DNA of 64,000 nt. Source: Novosphingobium profundi (lineage in GTDB: Bacteria > Pseudomonadota > Alphaproteobacteria > Sphingomonadales > Sphingomonadaceae). A program made the translations under genes and the position numbers. Positions 56,769 to 64,000 of the stretch are shown piece by piece; position 1 is the stretch's first letter; each line of letters starts with the position of its first letter. The stretch covers positions 36,736-100,735 of the forward strand of contig NZ_JABWCU010000022.1 of assembly GCF_018491765.1 (NCBI RefSeq), read 5' to 3'. The notes under the pieces are model-generated. The model was not told the DNA's origin. It worked only from the letters and a program-made list of their open reading frames with translations, and did not search any database.

Positions 56769-58289
56769 GTGGTCAGCGTGAACGGAAAACCCCGCCAGGG
56801 GTGGGCCGGCCTGTGCAATGTGAGCTTCGGCTTCTTCGGCATCCAGATCGGCTTCGCTCTGCAGAACGCCAACATGAGCCGCGTCTTCCAGTCGCTCGGC
56901 TCCTCGATCGACGACCTCGCCGCGCTGTGGATCGCAGCGCCCCTCACCGGCCTTCTTGTGCAGCCGATCATCGGCCATATTTCCGATCGAACCTGGCTGG
57001 GACGCCTCGGACGACGACGGCCCTATTTCCTCGCCGGAGCGTTGCTTGCCGCCGCCTCGCTCGTGGCCATGCCGACGAGCACCGGCCTTCTCATGGCTGC
57101 CCTCCTGCTCTGGACGCTCGATGCCAGCCTCAACGTGGCGATGGAGCCGTTTCGTGCCTTCGTCGGCGACATGCTGCGCCGTGACCAGCACACGATCGGC
57201 TATGGCGTGCAGACCGCCTTCATCGGCGCGGGCGCAGTGATCGGCTCGCTCTTTCCCTATCTGCTCGATCATCTGGGCGTATCCAACGTGGCTCCGCCCG
57301 GCGCGCTACCCGATACTGTGCGTATCAGCTTCCAGGTGGGAGCAGCGCTGCTGCTGGGAGCGGTGCTCTGGACGGTCGTCTCGACACGCGAATACTCTCC
57401 CGAGGAGCAGCGCCGATTCGCGCTGGAGGATCCGGACGACGCCCCTCCGCCCTTCCCACCCGCCACCCGGCTAGCGGATCGCAGCCCCCTCACGGGGTTG
57501 CTGTGGATCGCTGCGGGGGCGGTTATCGCGCTGGGCGTACACCATTGGCAGCTTGAAAAGGAGCTGTACCTGTTGGCCGCGCTCAAGGCCGCCTATGGTC
57601 TTGCCGTGATCGGGGCGATCGCGCTCGCCCGCAAGGGGCGCTCGGCATCGTTGCTGGCCGGGATCGTCGGCGACTTCGCGGGAATGCCCCCGCTCATGAA
57701 GCGGCTTGCCCTCGTCCAGTTCTTCAGCTGGTCGGCGCTCTTCATCATGTGGATCCACACGACGCCGGTCGTGGCGCTTTACCAGTTCGGCGCGAGTTCG
57801 CCCACCTCCCCCGCCTACCAGCAAGCGGGCAACTGGGTGGGGGTCCTGTTCTCGGTCTACAACGGCGTCGCCGCCCTGGCTGCACTTGTCCTGCTGCCAG
57901 TCTTGTCGAAACGCCTCGGCAAAGTGCGAACGCACGCCCTGTGCCTCACGCTTGGGGCGGCCGGTTTCGGCGGATTTCTGGTCATCCGCGATCCGGTTCT
58001 GCTCATCGCCAGCGAGGTCGGCATCGGGATCGCCTGGGCCTCGATCCTGGCTATGCCCTACGCGATCCTCGCCAGCAACCTGCCCCAGCACAAGCTCGGG
58101 GTGTACATGGGGCTGTTCAACGTCTTCGTGGTCCTGCCGCAGTTGCTGGTGGCAACGGTGATGGGCTCGATCATGAAGGCCTTCTTCCCCGGCGAGCCGA
58201 TCTGGACGATGGCCTTCGCGGCGGTGACCCTGCTCGTCGCGGCCCTCGCCGCGCTGCGCCTAGCGGCGGACGAGCACGGCCCGGCCTAG
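56769..58289 (+). CDS. SLC45-type MFS sugar transporter
   Basis: This 506 aa protein has about twelve membrane segments. NVSFGFFGIQIGFALQNANM near the N-terminus and RTWLGRLGRRRPYFLAGALL in the first loop are typical of the SLC45/GPH-like sugar-proton symporter group. It probably imports maltose or maltodextrin into the cytoplasm for the GH13 enzyme. The GTG start at 56769 follows GAGG. Its TAG stop lies inside CTAG shared with gntR. Confidence 0.88.
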   Translation: MVSVNGKPRQGWAGLCNVSFGFFGIQIGFALQNANMSRVFQSLGSSIDDLAALWIAAPLTGLLVQPIIGHISDRTWLGRLGRRRPYFLAGALLAAASLVAMPTSTGLLMAALLLWTLDASLNVAMEPFRAFVGDMLRRDQHTIGYGVQTAFIGAGAVIGSLFPYLLDHLGVSNVAPPGALPDTVRISFQVGAALLLGAVLWTVVSTREYSPEEQRRFALEDPDDAPPPFPPATRLADRSPLTGLLWIAAGAVIALGVHHWQLEKELYLLAALKAAYGLAVIGAIALARKGRSASLLAGIVGDFAGMPPLMKRLALVQFFSWSALFIMWIHTTPVVALYQFGASSPTSPAYQQAGNWVGVLFSVYNGVAALAALVLLPVLSKRLGKVRTHALCLTLGAAGFGGFLVIRDPVLLIASEVGIGIAWASILAMPYAILASNLPQHKLGVYMGLFNVFVVLPQLLVATVMGSIMKAFFPGEPIWTMAFAAVTLLVAALAALRLAADEHGPA

Positions 58290-58960
58290 TCGGCCTGCTC
58301 GCTCGTGCGCGAAGCGGCCTCGTTGGCGCGCAGGCGATAGGCATAGGCGGCCCGGCGGATATGGTTGCGCGCGATCGCCCCTGCCCAGGCGCTGTCATGG
58401 GCCGCGAAGGCCTCGATCAGGTCGCGGTGGTCGCGCTGGCTCTGCTCCATGTCCGAGAGCGTGTAGCGCTCCGCCGTGCGGTGGATGATGACCTGGCTGA
58501 CGATGATGCGCATCATCTGGTTGAGCGGTTCGGAGCGCGCGGCCGCCAGCAAGGTTGCGTGGAAGCGCCGATTGCCCTCGACGAAGCCGGGCACGTCGGC
58601 CTCGGGCCGCGAGGCCAGCGCCTGGTCGATGAAGTCCGCGTGCGCGCGCAACTGGGCGATCTGCTCGGGCTCGATGAAGCGCGCGGCACGTTCGGCGCAA
58701 TGGCTCTCGAGCTGGGCGCGCAAGGTGAAGAGTTCCTCGACGTCGGCATCGGACCAGAGCGGCACGAAGACGCGCCGCGTCCCCGAGCGTTGCAGCAGGG
58801 TCTCCGAGACCAGGCGCGCGATCGCCTCGCGCACCGGGGTCCGCGAAGTGCCACAATAGTGAGCAAACTCGTCTTCGGGCACGAACATGCCGGGTTCGAA
58901 ATCACCGGATAGAATTCCGGCGCGGATCTGCCGGTAAACCTGCTCTGAAGTCTTGACCAT
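58286..58960 (-). CDS. GntR-family regulator with FCD ligand domain
   Basis: This 224 aa regulator has an N-terminal winged helix (EDEFAHYCGTSRTPVREAIARL) and an FCD domain. Metal-ligand positions H134, H178 and H200 are seen; the usual Asp four residues before H134 is Asn (EGNRRFH). FCD regulators bind small carboxylates. The gene converges on the MFS gene, both stops sharing CTAG. It likely controls the receptor and lyase genes beside it. Confidence 0.9.
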   Translation of the reverse strand: MVKTSEQVYRQIRAGILSGDFEPGMFVPEDEFAHYCGTSRTPVREAIARLVSETLLQRSGTRRVFVPLWSDADVEELFTLRAQLESHCAERAARFIEPEQIAQLRAHADFIDQALASRPEADVPGFVEGNRRFHATLLAAARSEPLNQMMRIIVSQVIIHRTAERYTLSDMEQSQRDHRDLIEAFAAHDSAWAGAIARNHIRRAAYAYRLRANEAASRTSEQAD

Positions 58961-59104
58961 GTGCTCTCTCGGTCTCGTGACCGGCAAGGAATGAAACGCC
59001 CGGTTCTGCCTAGCCGCAATATGGCCCGAGACGCAACGCGGCCGAGCGAAATGGACCCGGAGCGGAGCGGCAAGGACCCGCTCCGCTCCGGGACACTGCG
59101 CTGC

Positions 59105-61564
59105 TCAGAAGTCGAAACCCGCCTCGAGGCCGATCTGGCGAAGGCCTCCGGGCGAAATGAAGGCCCCCCCGAATTCGGGTGCCGGAATGACTTCCTCCAG
59201 ATAGTGCTTCTTGAAGAAATTGTTCACGAACCCGGTCAGGCGCCAGCCCTCACCCTTCAGCCCTGCCCGCAAATTGAGCAGGCCATAGGCGTCACGCCGG
59301 GTACCAGCATAGTCGGCCGTTCCCAGACCCGGATAGAACAGGTCGAAGATCGTCCGGCGTTCCTGATCCTGCACGACGTGGAACCAGGTCGGCCCGGTCA
59401 GCCGGTAGTCGGCGCGGAAGGTAAAATCGACACGATCGCTAATCGGCTGCACAAGCGTCGCGCCGAGATTGAGGGTGTACTCGGCCGAATAGGGCGACTT
59501 GTTGCCCACCGTATCGGGGCGGACCGAATTGCGGATGATCTTGCTGTCGAGCACGTTCCCGCCCGCATCGAGCGTGAAGCCCGGCGCAACCTTCCACACC
59601 GCACCCAGTTCCGCCCCCATCAGGCGCACCTTGTCGATGTTCGAGACGACGCGCAGGATGCCGAAGGTGCCGGTATAGAACTCGAAGAACTGCATGTTCT
59701 TGACGATGTTGCGATAAGCCGCACCGCTCAGCTGCACCGCGCCACCGAACAGCTCAGCCTTGAAGCCCGCCTCGAGCGCGTAGCTGACTTCCTTCTTGTA
59801 GTCGTCCTCCACCCCGATGTTCGAATCCAGAAGTTCGTTGTAATAGGTATCGATCAGCGCCTTCGAGCCCTGGCTGTTGAAGCCGCCCGCCTTGAAGCCC
59901 ACGCCATAGTCCAGATAGACGTTGAAATCGGGCGTGAATTCGTAGCGCGCGGTCAGCTTGGGCTGGGCCTGCTGGTAGGACTTCTTCTTGTACTCGAGCG
60001 TGCCATAGTCGAAGCCCGGGTTGATCGAGCCACCCGTGATCGGATCGATCACATCGGGCACCAGTGGTGTCACCGAACGCTCCTCGCGGTCGAAGCGCAG
60101 CGCGCCCGAGAGCGTCAGATGATCGCCGGCCTCGTACTGCAACGATGCGAAGGCGGCGTAGACATTGGTCTTGAGCCGGTCGTCGAAGAGCTGGGAGGTC
60201 TGGTTCTGCGTTCCCGGGGCGTTGTAGAGGTTGGAATTCACCGCTCCGCCATCATCCTCGTTGAGCGCGGTCGCATAGTGCCGGTTGATGTGCAGGTAGT
60301 AGGTCCCGAGTGACCACTGCAAGGGGCTGTCGTTGTCGGACACCAGGCGCAATTCGGCGCTGACGTCGCGCTGGTCGCGCAAGGTCACCTGGATGCCGTC
60401 GCAGGCCGTCGGGCTATAGGCGCCGAGCGTCGAGGCGCCCGGTGTCGCCCCGAGGTAGAGCGGCGCCGGCAGCGTGACGCCTGCGGCATAAAGCGCGGCG
60501 ACCGAATCGATGCAGGCCTGCTGGTTGTTGAAGCGCCCGAGCGAGGCCGCCGTGGTGTCGGCGTAGAACGTCTCGTCGATGTCCGAGAACGAGACCCATC
60601 CACTCAGCTTCGCACCGCCCAGATCATAGTCGGCCTTGAACGAGGCTTCGATCGTGCGCTGGTTGTCGATCGAGGGCACGTTGCGCTTGTAGACGAAGTT
60701 GGTGTGGTCGTTCACGTTCTCGTGGTATTCCGGGATGCCCAGAAGACTGGCGAAATCGGGCAATTCGAATGCCGCGTTATAGTTGAGCGCGGCCGCCTTG
60801 ATCTTGCCGTAGCGGAACTTGGCGTCGAGCGTGAGACGATCGGTTGGCTCCGAATAGAGACGCCCACCCACGCCCCAGCCTTCATACTGGTCGATCGTCT
60901 TGCCCTGCGTGCGCGGATCGGTTCCGGTATTGCGATAGAAACCGTCGGTATGGCGATACTGGCCGAACAGCACGGCTCCGGTATTCGCGGTGATCGGGCC
61001 GGACACCGAACCCTCGAACAGCTGACTGTCCTGCGTCGCATAGGACGTCCGCCCTTCCACCTCGAGCTGGTCTGAAGGCTTCTTCGTCGTCATCACGATC
61101 ACGCCCGCCGTAGCGCCACGCCCGTAATAGGCGCCCTGCGGGCCCTTGAGGACCTCGAATTGCTGCAAGGCGCCCTGGTATTGGTTCACCGCTGCGGTGT
61201 TGGTCTTCAGGATGCCGTCGACGACGAGAGCGACGTTGTTCTCGGCATCGCGGGCCCCGTTGACGCCGCGAATATTGATCTGGGCATCACCCACTTGTGC
61301 CGAATTCGAAACGATCGTCACACCCGGGATGGCGGCGATTGCCTGTTCGGTTGTAACGATGCCCTTGAGCTGAAGATCCTGACTGGTGAGTACCGCAACC
61401 GAAGCGGGAACTTCGCTCAGGCTTTCGTTCTGGCGACGCGCCGTAACTGTTATCTCGTTATTCGACACAAGTGGTTCGGATGACGAAACTTGCGCTTGCG
61501 ACGGAACGGCAACCAATGCGCCAATTGCCGCGCCGACCATAAGAAATGCTTTTGATCCAGACAT
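59105..61564 (-). CDS. TonB-dependent receptor, substrate unknown
   Basis: This 819 aa receptor has a signal peptide (AFLMVGAAIGALVAVPSQA), a TonB-box-like region, a plug with PASVAVLTSQDLQLKGIVTT, INIRGVNGARDAENNVALVV and LKGPQGAYYGRGATAGVIV, and a C-terminal barrel ending IGLEAGFDF. This subtype is abundant in sphingomonads and often lies in catabolic loci. Neighbours (GntR, lyase, hydantoinase) suggest an organic substrate and not a siderophore. Confidence 0.92.
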   Translation of the reverse strand: MSGSKAFLMVGAAIGALVAVPSQAQVSSSEPLVSNNEITVTARRQNESLSEVPASVAVLTSQDLQLKGIVTTEQAIAAIPGVTIVSNSAQVGDAQINIRGVNGARDAENNVALVVDGILKTNTAAVNQYQGALQQFEVLKGPQGAYYGRGATAGVIVMTTKKPSDQLEVEGRTSYATQDSQLFEGSVSGPITANTGAVLFGQYRHTDGFYRNTGTDPRTQGKTIDQYEGWGVGGRLYSEPTDRLTLDAKFRYGKIKAAALNYNAAFELPDFASLLGIPEYHENVNDHTNFVYKRNVPSIDNQRTIEASFKADYDLGGAKLSGWVSFSDIDETFYADTTAASLGRFNNQQACIDSVAALYAAGVTLPAPLYLGATPGASTLGAYSPTACDGIQVTLRDQRDVSAELRLVSDNDSPLQWSLGTYYLHINRHYATALNEDDGGAVNSNLYNAPGTQNQTSQLFDDRLKTNVYAAFASLQYEAGDHLTLSGALRFDREERSVTPLVPDVIDPITGGSINPGFDYGTLEYKKKSYQQAQPKLTARYEFTPDFNVYLDYGVGFKAGGFNSQGSKALIDTYYNELLDSNIGVEDDYKKEVSYALEAGFKAELFGGAVQLSGAAYRNIVKNMQFFEFYTGTFGILRVVSNIDKVRLMGAELGAVWKVAPGFTLDAGGNVLDSKIIRNSVRPDTVGNKSPYSAEYTLNLGATLVQPISDRVDFTFRADYRLTGPTWFHVVQDQERRTIFDLFYPGLGTADYAGTRRDAYGLLNLRAGLKGEGWRLTGFVNNFFKKHYLEEVIPAPEFGGAFISPGGLRQIGLEAGFDF

Positions 61565-61673
61565 TTCGTTTCCCCCCTTGAGCGCATGTGCATTGTGCCA
61601 TGCAGCAATTGCCACGATGCCCAGTCCCTGTTCCCGGACATCATTAGACAATCGTGACCTATGATTTCATGTT

Positions 61674-61684
61674 TGTACACGAAA
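61674..61684 (+). promoter_or_regulatory. GntR/FCD-like operator half of an inverted pair
   Basis: TTGTACACGA (61673-61682) fits the TNGTNNACNA pattern of FCD-type GntR sites. An inverted copy is about 113 bp away. Confidence 0.5.
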
Positions 61685-61786
61685 AATTTCATCGCCTCTG
61701 AAGCTGGTTGGTAATTTTGCTTCAACGGGCACCATCGATGCCCGAAATGGGGGTAATTTTGGCGGGGTGTCTGGACGGATGTTAAA

Positions 61787-61797
61787 TTTCGTGTACA
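61787..61797 (-). promoter_or_regulatory. GntR/FCD-like operator, inverted copy
   Basis: TTTCGTGTACA is the exact reverse complement of the site at 61674-61684. It lies about 190 bp before the lyase start. Confidence 0.5.
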
Positions 61798-61986
61798 GTT
61801 TTGACGTAAGGGCCGAGAAGGAGCTTCGCGCCAACGAAGTCAGCGGCGCCGCAACTGCACGAGTGGAGATGCACATGCCCGCACGGGAATCGTCAAGACG
61901 GCGCGCGATCCGAGCATCGCTGACCACCCCTTCGATCCCGTGATGATCCCGCACTCACGCACGTTTCAAGGAAAGGCCAGTCTCTC

Positions 61987-62910
61987 GTGACGGCAAAGTC
62001 GATCGAATTCATGGAAGTGGGGCCGCGCGATGGCCTCCAGAACGAAAAGACCATCATCTCGACGCAGGACAAGCTCGAATTGATCGGGCGCGCCATCGAG
62101 GCCGGAGCGCGGCGCATCGAAGTCACCAGCTTCGTCAATCCGCGTCGCGTCCCCCAGATGGCCGATGCCGCCGAAGTCTGCGCGGGCCTGCCCGATGCCC
62201 AAGGCGTCCTCTACACCGGCCTCGTGCTCAATGCGAAGGGTGGTGAGCGTGCGATCGAGACCGGACGGATCCACGAACTGGGCGCCGTTTGCGTTGCCTC
62301 CGATCGCTTCGCCATCGCCAACCAGGGACAGACCAGCCTGGAATCGGTCGAGGCCGCCAAGACGCTGATCGCCATGGCCAAGGATGCGGGGCTGCGCGGA
62401 CAAGCCACGATTGGCGCCAGCTTCGGCTGTCCTTTCGAGGGTGAGATCGCCGAGGATCACGTGATCGCGATGGCGCAAGCCCTCGCCGAAGCTGATCCCG
62501 TCGAGATCGCGCTCGCCGACACGATCGGCGTGGCCGACCCGGCCCATGTCGGACGGCTCGTCTCGAGCGTGGTCGAGGTAATCGCCCCGATCCCGGTGCG
62601 CGTCCATTTCCACAACACCCGCGGCACCGGCATCGCCAATGTCTGGGCCGCGGTTCAGGCAGGCGCGACGATCGTCGATGCAGCCCTCGGTGGTCTCGGC
62701 GGATGCCCCTTCGCGCCCGGCGCGGCGGGCAACGTGTCGAGCGAGGATGTCGTCTACATGCTGCACCGCGCGGGCGTCGGGACGGGCATGGACCTTGCCA
62801 AGCTGATCGATGCGAATGCCTGGCTTTCGGGCGTGATGGACCGCACGCTCCCCTCGATGGTGGCGCGAGCCCCTGCCTTCCCCAAGCCCGCCGAAACCAT
62901 GCCGGCCTGA
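61987..62910 (+). CDS. Hydroxymethylglutaryl-CoA lyase family protein
   Basis: This 307 aa TIM-barrel lyase has EVGPRDGLQNEK (catalytic Arg and Asp), EVTSFVNPRRVPQMAD, RVHFHNTRGTGIANV (metal His pair) and GGLGGCPFAPGAAGN with the active-site cysteine. It cleaves 3-hydroxy-3-methylglutaryl-CoA or a similar acyl-CoA aldol. The start is GTG with GGAAAGG upstream. The context with a receptor and hydantoinase suggests a dedicated catabolic step rather than leucine breakdown; that is inference. Confidence 0.92.
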   Translation: MTAKSIEFMEVGPRDGLQNEKTIISTQDKLELIGRAIEAGARRIEVTSFVNPRRVPQMADAAEVCAGLPDAQGVLYTGLVLNAKGGERAIETGRIHELGAVCVASDRFAIANQGQTSLESVEAAKTLIAMAKDAGLRGQATIGASFGCPFEGEIAEDHVIAMAQALAEADPVEIALADTIGVADPAHVGRLVSSVVEVIAPIPVRVHFHNTRGTGIANVWAAVQAGATIVDAALGGLGGCPFAPGAAGNVSSEDVVYMLHRAGVGTGMDLAKLIDANAWLSGVMDRTLPSMVARAPAFPKPAETMPA

Positions 62911-63045
62911 TCATGTTCGCTGCGCATCAATATCCACCTGTCGGAATTCGGTTCCGCCTGACGGATGTTTATGCGCCAATCCTTTCCACAATCCCCGGAC
63001 TTGCGGCCTAAGCGGGCGGTATTGTCCTCGAACAAGGTGAAACTC

Positions 63046-64000
63046 ATGACCTACCGCTTGGGTGTCGACGTTGGCGGCACCTTCACCGACCTGCTTTTGT
63101 TCAATCAGGAGGACGGCTCGTTCTTCCGGCACAAGACGCCGTCGACGCCGCACGATTCGTCGGAAGGCATTCTGAACGGGTTGGGTGCGATCTGCGAGAA
63201 GGCACAGATCACGCCGGCGGACATCGAGTTCTTCCTGCACGGCACGACCGTGGCGACCAACGCGGTGCTCGAGGGCAAGGGTGCGCGCGTTGGCCTGATT
63301 ACCTCGCAGGGCTACCGCCAGGTCATGCAGATCGCGCGTTCGTTCGTGCCGGGCGGCCTTGCGGGCTGGATCGTGTGGCCCAAGCCGGTGCCGCTCGCCG
63401 CGCTTGAGGATACCTTCGAGGTCGCCGGGCGCATGAACGCGCAAGGCGAAGAGATCCGCGAACTCGACGAGGCCGAAGTCCGTAAGGTGCTCGCGGCGCT
63501 CAAGGCCTCGGGCGTCCAGGCGCTCACCGTTTCGCTGATGAACGGCTACCTCAACGGCGCGCACGAGACGCGTATCGGCGAGCTGGCCGCCGAGATCTGC
63601 CCCGAGCTGCCCGTCTCGCTCTCCCACGAGGTCCTGCCCGAGATGCAGGAATACGAGCGTACCCTCACCACCGTCGCCAACGCTGCGGTGCGCCCGGTCG
63701 TGGGCAACTACGTGCGCAACTTGCGCGACAACCTGCGCAAGGGCGGCATGGCCGGTTCGCTCTCGCTGCTGCGTTCGGACGGCGGCCTCATGTCCTCGGA
63801 GAAGTCCGAGGAGCATCCCGTCTCGCTGCTCATGTCGGGCCCGGCGGGCGGTGTCACCGGCGCGCTGTGGGTCGGCAAGAACGCCGGCATCAAGAACATC
63901 CTGACGCTGGACGTGGGCGGCACTTCGACCGACGTCGCGCTCATCGAGAACCTCGAGGCGCGCCGCGTGCGCACCACCGAAGTCGGCCACCTCTCGGTCC
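63046..64000 (+). CDS. Hydantoinase A/oxoprolinase family protein, N-terminal part (partial)
   Basis: The frame from ATG at 63046 stays open for 318 codons to the window edge. YRLGVDVGGTFTDLLLFNQ and the second ATP-binding block LTLDVGGTSTDVALIENL are the hallmarks of HyuA, 5-oxoprolinase and acetophenone or acetone carboxylase subunits. HGTTVATNAVLEGKGARVGL is also conserved. The family uses ATP to open cyclic amides or to carboxylate ketones. AAGGTGA precedes the start. The partner B subunit should lie beyond the edge. Confidence 0.92.
   Translation, partial: MTYRLGVDVGGTFTDLLLFNQEDGSFFRHKTPSTPHDSSEGILNGLGAICEKAQITPADIEFFLHGTTVATNAVLEGKGARVGLITSQGYRQVMQIARSFVPGGLAGWIVWPKPVPLAALEDTFEVAGRMNAQGEEIRELDEAEVRKVLAALKASGVQALTVSLMNGYLNGAHETRIGELAAEICPELPVSLSHEVLPEMQEYERTLTTVANAAVRPVVGNYVRNLRDNLRKGGMAGSLSLLRSDGGLMSSEKSEEHPVSLLMSGPAGGVTGALWVGKNAGIKNILTLDVGGTSTDVALIENLEARRVRTTEVGHLSV

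Larger units (their letters stand above)
61565..61986. other. Divergent region between receptor and lyase with two inverted operator-like repeats
   Basis: These 422 bp hold two copies of TGTACACGAAA in inverted orientation (61674-61684 and 61787-61797), with AT-rich sequence between them that is likely promoter. A 95-codon ORF on the minus strand here is not convincing. Otherwise I see nothing. Confidence 0.5.

Noticed and set aside
61667..61954. 95-codon ORF in the receptor-lyase gap
   Set aside because: It overlaps both operator-like repeats, has no ribosome binding site I can see and no recognisable motif.

Overview
The window is GC-rich DNA packed with genes. It looks like the chromosome of a free-living sphingomonad (Alphaproteobacteria, Sphingomonadales; Novosphingobium/Sphingobium-like). 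The clues are the run dusB-ntrB-ntrC-ntrY-ntrX-hfq-hflX-mazG, an Hfq made of two Sm domains in one chain, an IspD-IspF fusion, a pyruvate dehydrogenase E1 beta that carries its own lipoyl domain, and three large TonB-dependent receptors. I see no phage, insertion sequence, CRISPR array, rRNA or tRNA. The genus call is inference from gene content.

Layout. 1-9.6 kb: the nitrogen and post-transcriptional regulation block, all on the minus strand and read from dusB to hflX, meeting the 3' end of mazG. 9.6-12 kb: ispDF, a small exported protein and a CinA/PncC-type amidohydrolase. 12-16 kb: lipA and a COQ10/RatA-like gene, a beta carbonic anhydrase, and an exported TPR-type protein. 16-23 kb: gyrA with a DUF952 gene, a YhhN-like membrane protein, trmFO, an EF-hand protein and a degenerate squalene/phytoene synthase homologue. 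23.2-26.4 kb: a three-gene TadG/TadE operon. 26.5-29.5 kb: ftsB-like, pdhA, pdhB.

29.7-35.8 kb is an iron island: exbB-exbD-tonB, a Fiu-like siderophore receptor, a PiuC/YbiX dioxygenase, an MsrQ-like haem protein and a small exported PepSY protein. A cluster of TGCRA-type inverted repeats lies upstream. 35.8-42.5 kb is a complete drug-efflux-type ABC exporter operon (adaptor, fused double ATPase, two ABC-2 permeases, NodT-type outer membrane factor). 42.6-46.5 kb holds an ABC-F ATPase converging on a DEAD-box RNA helicase.

46.7-58.3 kb is a maltodextrin utilisation locus: TonB-dependent receptor, alpha-amylase, GH13 alpha-glucosidase and GH97 alpha-glucosidase on the minus strand, with a divergent LacI regulator and an SLC45-type MFS sugar transporter. 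A perfect palindrome lies in the divergent promoter. The proposed flow is import of oligosaccharide through the receptor, periplasmic cleavage by the amylase and GH97, MFS uptake, and cytoplasmic hydrolysis by the GH13 enzyme. 58.3-64 kb is a separate catabolic region: an FCD-type GntR regulator, another TonB-dependent receptor, an HMG-CoA-lyase-family enzyme and the start of a hydantoinase A/oxoprolinase-family gene. Two inverted copies of a GntR-like site lie in its divergent promoter region; its substrate is unknown.

The most interesting points are the tandem Hfq, an NtrX lacking the sigma-54 contact loop beside an NtrC that keeps it, the piuC / MsrQ-like / PepSY iron module, and the uncharacterised receptor-lyase-hydantoinase region.
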